A stretch of DNA of 64,000 nt from Fragilariopsis cylindrus CCMP1102. Its lineage: Eukaryota; Bacillariophyta; Bacillariophyceae; Bacillariales; Bacillariaceae. Made by a program: the position numbers and the translations under genes. Shown piece by piece: positions 58,701 to 64,000 of this stretch. Position 1 is the stretch's first letter. Each line of letters starts with the position of its first letter. The stretch covers positions 1 to 64,000 of the forward strand of contig FMBT01000333.1 in the NCBI GenBank assembly GCA_900095095.1, written 5' to 3'. The notes beneath the pieces were generated by a model that had not been told where the DNA came from, did not search any database, and saw only the letters and a list, made by a program, of their open reading frames with translations.

Positions 58701-59790
58701 TTTCGTCTTCTCTTTACAATTGTACTCGCTCGATCGCACTTTTCTCTCTCTCTCTCTCTCTCTTTCTCCCTTTCTATTTACTGACTTTGACTATTGTGTG
58801 TTGTGTTGTGTTGTGTTGTCTAGTGATGATCGTATGTTATTCAGAATATACTAGTACGAAAGAACACAATAAACTAAGCAACGAAATAAGGTTCCTACTG
58901 TAAATAATAAACGCTTGTACAGTATCAGTGTATATTGACAATAATGCCCATACAGTTATGATCAGAATAGATGATGATGTTCACTAGAGATAGAGAGTTC
59001 TCTTGCTTGACTTTGATGTCAATAACAATTACACTTCAAGTATTATTGCGATAAGTAGGATAGCGGCGACTTTTAAGTGTTGTAAGAATCTTGTGTCAGG
59101 CAGATCTGTTCTCTTTGATAGCGCACCAAAATTAAAAAAAATAAGCAAAAAACAATAATGAATGACGACGCACACGCATCGCACGCATAACGATTTTTAT
59201 GATTTGGATTGATTCAACGCATAAGAACAACTTAATTAACTGCTTGCGTGTATTCATATGTTAAAAATAAATCATGCAAAAATTTGCTAATACAAAAACT
59301 AAATAATGCCCAAATTTTACTAGTATTTGTTAGTGTATTATATAATAATAACTTTAGCATCAAGTATATACACCTAAAAGGTCATTTTTTTGGAAAAATA
59401 AACGATGAAGTTTACAATTGACTTATTGGATGGAGAATTGTTGTATTCCTTAGTCTCTTAAGCCTACTGGTATCTCATAATGTAGGCTCACACACTACAC
59501 AGCACACATCAAATAACCCCCCAAAAATGGCCCATCTGCAGTGTTTTGTGGACATACAGTACACTCAAAAAGGTGAATCATCCCCAAATATATGGAGGGG
59601 ATACACCATATATACCAAAGAGAACTTACTTTTGGTGCTTTGTGTGTGATGATCCAGCTTAGGTATGCACAAAAATGGAAAATCCTGTTTTAGGGTCTAA
59701 ATGGCCCATTTTGTGGTTAATGCGGCCCAACAACCTCATAACCTCCATAGAAACCTAAGCATTATGAGGGCCTTGTAGGTATGAGTATAT
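57792..59790. other. Intergenic with simple repeats
   Basis: ATTCAATTCA (about 58097-58140), ATTTG (about 58589-58625), CTTT (about 58675-58700) and CT (about 58742-58766) runs. No gene supported. Confidence 0.55.
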
Positions 59791-59794
59791 TTGA

Positions 59795-60270
59795 TGCTAG
59801 TACACCTGACCCATCTGGTGTTGTCCTCTGCAACCCCTTTTATATGAGATATTTTGTGGTTCATTTCTGATCAAAAATCATGTTATTTTTGTGCATGCAA
59901 CAACAGCAAAATGAATTTCATTCCTCAACCACAGGAATAGAAAAGTGGTGGGAGGCAAACACAATGTTCTAGTACACTATGTGAATGCATGTGCACCCAA
60001 CCCATCTGGTATTGTCTTCTGCAACCCTTTCAAATGAGATATTTTGTATTCATAATATCTGATCAAAAATCATGCTGTTGTTTTTGTGCCTTCCACACCA
60101 GCAAAATGAATTTCATTCTGCAACCACAGGAACAGAAAAGTTGTAGGAGGCAAATACAATGTTCTCATACTCTATGTGGATGCTAGTGCACTCAACCCAT
60201 CTGGTGTTGTCTTCTGCAACCCTTTCAAATGAGATATTTTGTATTCATTTCTGATCAAAAATTGTATGGA
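59795..60270 (+). repeat. Tandem repeat, unit 191-195 bp, about 2.5 copies
   Basis: CCATCTGGT(G/A)(T)TGTC begins at 59811, 60002 and 60197. Each copy continues with CTGCAACCC, ATGAGATATTTTGT, CTGATCAAAAAT, CAGCAAAATGAATTTCATTC, CAACCACAGGAA and GGAGGCAAA(C/T)ACAATGTTCT. Frames are closed, so it looks satellite-like rather than coding. Confidence 0.9.
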
Positions 60271-60756
60271 CCAAAATACATACATTTCATTATTTAAACA
60301 TACCACCAGATAATTTAGAACACTGATACAGTAATACTACCTGGAGGAATGGCGTGCACCCAGAGATGGATCAATATCAGGATCATTCAGATTATCTAAA
60401 CTACACATAAGTAAAAAGATAAGACCACTACTACGCTAGGGAGGAGGCATGTAAAAGGAAGAGGCTACAGGAGACAGTCCAAAATGGAAATGCGAGAACC
60501 ATATGAGAATCTGTTTTGCTTTAATGGGATTTGCAATATTTGCCCAGCCTATTTGGTATGTATATTATTACTTCTTTCTTTCTTTTTGTCTGATCTGCTA
60601 ACTAATGGGAAATTTCAAAAACTGATGCAATGAATTAGATTAGTGGACAGAGGATCTAAAGACTACTTGCATATTGGGTTGTGTGGGCTACAGGTACACT
60701 GATGTATCTTTAGCTATAAGAAGTGTCCTTATTATTAGGTTTTGCACATATGTACT

Positions 60757-60794
<38 letters not shown>

Positions 60795-61938
60795 CAGGGA
60801 TTATCATCAAGGAGAAAGGATCCCTGCCAACTAACTGTTGTATGTGTGTGTGTTTATTCCAGGTATATTTCTTCATATACACCAAGTAGAAGTAGTTCCA
60901 GGTATATTTCTTTATATACACCAAGTAGAAGTAGCACCCCCACTGATCTAGCTCTTGGACCAGATCCAATCCACAAAGTTTTCAATTTGAGAGGGGGGAT
61001 TCCTACATACAGCACTTTTTCCTTTGTGTTGGCACACATGGACAGACTTGTTCCACTCCCTTTTGTATTGCGTCTCAACCTACACAGTAACTAGGTTGAT
61101 TTGGGTAGGACCGCACCAAAAGGAAGATCCTACTCTCTATCAATGTATAAGCGGACTAGTAGGAATGCAGAGTTAACAATAATTATAGAAATTTATTCAT
61201 CTGAAGCCAGCCTACCCCCAATGGAGCAAAGAAAATCAATAAGACAATGTTGGGTGTAGAATAATACCTATTAAGGTGGTATTGCATGTGCAGGAATGTG
61301 TAGGAGGTATGTGTGAATGAATAATTATCAGACCAAAAAGTTTGTGTACTGTTTCATTGACATACTTCAATTGCAGTACTATGTTATATTACTATATAGA
61401 AAAGTACTAGTAACAAATAACGATGTGGGAGGACGATTGGTGGGATATATAACAACAATTATTGTATTACGTATGTAGGAAGAAGGATATTATACTATGT
61501 AGGTATTAATTAATGGACATGATGTTTTTGTTTTCTTGGTATCATTTTTTGTTTTGTTTTTGTTTTGTTTGATCTTACTATTACATTCATTCTTTTTTCT
61601 GATGTATTGTATTGTTCTTGGTTTTGTTTGATTACTTGCACTGCATTGATTGGACTGGAAGGTGATATTATGGACGGACGGATGGATGTATGGATGTATG
61701 GATGTATGGATGTATGGATGTATGGATGTATGGTGTTACAAAATGTAATGAGAGGACCGGACCGGACCGGAACCGCGACTGTGTGGGGAATTGTTTGTTG
61801 ACGGGAAACATACGATTCCCCCCTCACGCGTACATTGCGTCCTCGTCCTTGTTGTGTCTTTGCTTGTTTGAACTGTACTGTACACCACGTTATGGTACGT
61901 TACGTTACACCCCCTCTCGGCTCTTTTAATTACTATTT
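60271..61938. other. Intergenic with short tandem repeats
   Basis: (CA)n at about 60763-60791, a 39-bp dimer at 60857-60934 and an 8-bp (GGATGTAT)n array at about 61680-61733. No gene supported. Confidence 0.55.
60857..60934 (+). repeat. 39-bp tandem dimer
   Basis: Two adjacent copies of a unit starting TTCCAGGTATATTTCTT and ending CACCAAGTAGAAGTAG, differing at one base. Confidence 0.95.
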
Positions 61939-63537
61939 TTATCTAAATTGTTCTTCTAATATTTCATCAGCAATATCTTTAACATCTTGATCAATAGATT
62001 CTGATGCAACAACATTGCCCAATGATGCAACAACACCTAAACGTTTACGTTCCAATTTTGATAAATGTTTACATACTTTTTGTAATACAAAACAACCATC
62101 ACGATTCATACCATGATGTTTTGGAAATGATCTCATAATATTATTTGTAACAGATACAATTTGTTTGCCATTTGCTGTTGAATTACTAGTAAATGTTTCC
62201 TTTGATGCAACAGCTGTTGTTGATACTAAACATTTAAGGACGGATGCAATTAATGATTCATATACTTTTTCTGCTTTTTTATTAAATGAAGTAGAACCAT
62301 CCTTAGTAGTGATAGTAGTAGATTTTCCTACAACTTTCATTTTATATTCTTCAATTAAAATAGGTATTGCATCACATAATGTTGTAAGGATTTTACCAGG
62401 TGCTGTCTTATCAACACCAATGACATGTGGAATCAACAACGCTAATACTTCCATTGAATGACGTGCTGTATCAAGTTTTTGATATGATATATCATCATCA
62501 ACTTCTGTAACAATGCCTTGATTATTCGGTGTCATACAAAGCATCATAGGATCACCAGCATTGAATGCTGCTGAACATGGATTCATTAATACATCCTCAG
62601 CAATTTCTTGATTCGTCTTGAGCATATGTTTAAATGCCTTCCACATACCAGATTCTGCATCATTCTTATCACCAGCAGTTTCACCACCGAATGCAGATGA
62701 AGAAAAAGAAGGTTCGATAGGTACTTTCTTCGTTTTTTTACCTTTTGGTACACTTTTTGGTAATGCATGATATTGGAATGTACGTAGCATTAAATTAACA
62801 CCACCAATATCAACGATACATTTACCAATTTTTGTTCTCATTTTAGATAATGCTTTACTCTCGTAAATTGTTGCTGATGCGCCTTGGAGTGGTTTACACA
62901 ATGTTTCCATTAACCAAAATGCAGGTAAGATACATTTTGGATCAGCTATATGATCTTCTACAAAGAATAATACCTGTTGCAAGCCACCAACATCAGCAAA
63001 ATGACTCCCAAATGCAACATTTTGTTTTAATGACCAGACGTGGAGTGTTTCTAATGCAATTTCTGAATCAGTTTCGGTATACGTTTCATCATCAACTATA
63101 CGACATAATACTTTGGATAGTTCACGTGCTGATGGTAACGGACGACGTTCAATTGGTATAATATCACTACCATTTTCTTCATCTGTAGTACGTGCACGTT
63201 TTGTTTGTGGGGATTGAGTAGTGCCTGTCTTTTTGTTGTTACTGGCAGCGTTAGCGTTACGGACAGTTAATGCCGAGGTAAAAATATTACTTGAATCATT
63301 ATTATTATTACGACTTGATAATTTCGTTGTATTCATTATACGAGGTGTGGCAGTTGATGATGCAACACTGATCGAGTCCGCTAAAGCAGGAGTCATGGTA
63401 GTACCAGTATCTTTCTTGTTATTGATTGTTGCCGTTGATGCCGTCGACGATGCTGCTGGTGATATGATTGATACGGTTGCTACCTTCTTTTTTAAATATG
63501 AGCTGTTAGTAGATGCTTTTTTCTTCTTGAATTGCAT
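61939..63537 (-). CDS. Conserved-looking helical (possibly ARM-like) protein, function unknown
   Basis: 532 codons, ATG at 63535-63537, intronless. Residues 1-115 are Lys/Ser/Thr/Ala/Asn-rich with basic clusters (MQFKKKKAS, TKRARTTDEE) that could be a nuclear localisation segment. From about 120 to the end it is a balanced, mostly helical sequence with repeated amphipathic helices: SARELSKVLCRIVDDE, ALETLHVWSLKQNVAFG, VGGLQQVLFFVEDHI, LPAFWLMETLCKPLQ, IGGVNLMLRTFQYH, then RHSMEVLALLIPHVIG, ILTTLCDAIPILIEEYK and VLQKVCKHLSKLERKRLG. Phrases such as VGGLQQVL and IGGVNLMLRTF resemble the G-x-x-x-L-L turns of armadillo/HEAT repeats, so an ARM-like scaffold is plausible. I do not recognise the family. 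Intracellular and probably nuclear (inference). Confidence 0.75.
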   Translation of the reverse strand: MQFKKKKASTNSSYLKKKVATVSIISPAASSTASTATINNKKDTGTTMTPALADSISVASSTATPRIMNTTKLSSRNNNNDSSNIFTSALTVRNANAASNNKKTGTTQSPQTKRARTTDEENGSDIIPIERRPLPSARELSKVLCRIVDDETYTETDSEIALETLHVWSLKQNVAFGSHFADVGGLQQVLFFVEDHIADPKCILPAFWLMETLCKPLQGASATIYESKALSKMRTKIGKCIVDIGGVNLMLRTFQYHALPKSVPKGKKTKKVPIEPSFSSSAFGGETAGDKNDAESGMWKAFKHMLKTNQEIAEDVLMNPCSAAFNAGDPMMLCMTPNNQGIVTEVDDDISYQKLDTARHSMEVLALLIPHVIGVDKTAPGKILTTLCDAIPILIEEYKMKVVGKSTTITTKDGSTSFNKKAEKVYESLIASVLKCLVSTTAVASKETFTSNSTANGKQIVSVTNNIMRSFPKHHGMNRDGCFVLQKVCKHLSKLERKRLGVVASLGNVVASESIDQDVKDIADEILEEQFR

Positions 63538-64000
63538 TTGGAGTACGGTTTTTTTTTATGACGATCTCTGAAAAGAAAAAGGGATCTCAGGCTAAGCTAA
63601 CGTTTAATTCTCGCCTAAAACTACTTGTCAAATGGTAATGAGATGGCTGAAGAGATGAATGAATAGCAGCGCATATATAAGATGAATGACGATATTGTGA
63701 GGATGACAATAGTATGCTGCGGCGGTTGAAACTGAATTCTTGTATCATATAAATCAGTAAATAAAAAGATATGAAAAACAAATACATACATATTTTTGTT
63801 CCGTTATGGTCGCGCAGTTTCACCTATGTAATCATACTAATGTTGTTGTACAGTATCACACTTTCATTTCAACCCAGAAAACCGTTAGGATATCTTGCAC
63901 GCGAGCTTGCGAAACTATGAGATCGTCGCGCACTCCGCCATTGACTGTGTGTGTATTCCAGATTTTCGATTTACTTCGGGGGAGGAAGTTGATGAAAGAG
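63538..64000. other. Upstream region of the 61939 gene to window end
   Basis: Poly-T/A tracts and AT-rich sequence. No further gene visible before the window edge. Confidence 0.4.

Overview
This window is nuclear DNA from a diatom, probably a pennate one. The evidence is a fucoxanthin chlorophyll a/c antenna gene with an ASAFAP-like plastid presequence (13294-13905), large secreted proteins built from BspA-like (DUF285) repeats with PSxxPS tails or Cys-rich ShKT-like tails, a CRAL-TRIO-like plus DUF6824 protein of a kind expanded in diatoms, short GT-AG introns, and AT-rich spacers full of microsatellites. The species assignment is inference.

Layout. 0-13 kb: the 3' end of a Gln/Pro-rich gene, a broken coiled-coil gene (2512-3256), a small secreted acidic protein (3660-4226, minus), a 97-bp tandem repeat in the divergent spacer, a broken beta-lactamase-fold serine hydrolase (5130-6620), a low-complexity coiled-coil protein (7608-8963, minus), a possible decayed membrane protein (10184-10609) and a diatom orphan-family protein (11003-11851, minus). 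13-26 kb: the antenna gene, a 3-kb complex repeat (15.05-17.94 kb) followed by an inverted-repeat element, an orphan gene (19079-19606, minus), the intact paralogue (21113-22192) of the broken 2512 gene, a frameshifted small secreted protein (23508-23832), and a GC-rich 2-oxoglutarate/Fe(II) dioxygenase gene (24001-24967, minus) whose composition differs from everything around it.

26-40 kb: two paralogous secreted DUF285-repeat proteins (26471-30688 and 37040-39724) with the same N-terminal architecture and unrelated C-terminal modules. Between them lie second copies of the inverted-repeat element and the complex repeat. 40-49 kb: mostly non-coding DNA, a heavily decayed PT-repeat/Gln-rich secreted gene (43451-46849) and an HMG-box fragment (47752-48401). 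49-64 kb: a three-exon gene fusing a DUF285-like domain to a complete type I sulfatase (49161-54218), a convergent three-exon CRAL-TRIO-like/DUF6824 gene (54492-57791, minus) with a MITE in its first intron, a 191-195 bp tandem repeat near 60 kb, and a conserved-looking helical protein (61939-63537, minus).

Functional theme (inference): several genes encode secreted or membrane-anchored surface proteins, namely the three DUF285 genes, the acidic putative GPI protein, the PT-repeat pseudogene and the coiled-coil signal-anchor family. The region therefore looks like a fast-evolving cell-surface or wall-protein neighbourhood with duplication, module exchange and gene decay. Single-base frameshifts in homopolymers could partly be assembly errors. 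Multi-lesion genes sit beside an uninterrupted 4.2-kb ORF, which argues for real decay in those cases. I recognised no tRNA, rRNA or CRISPR.
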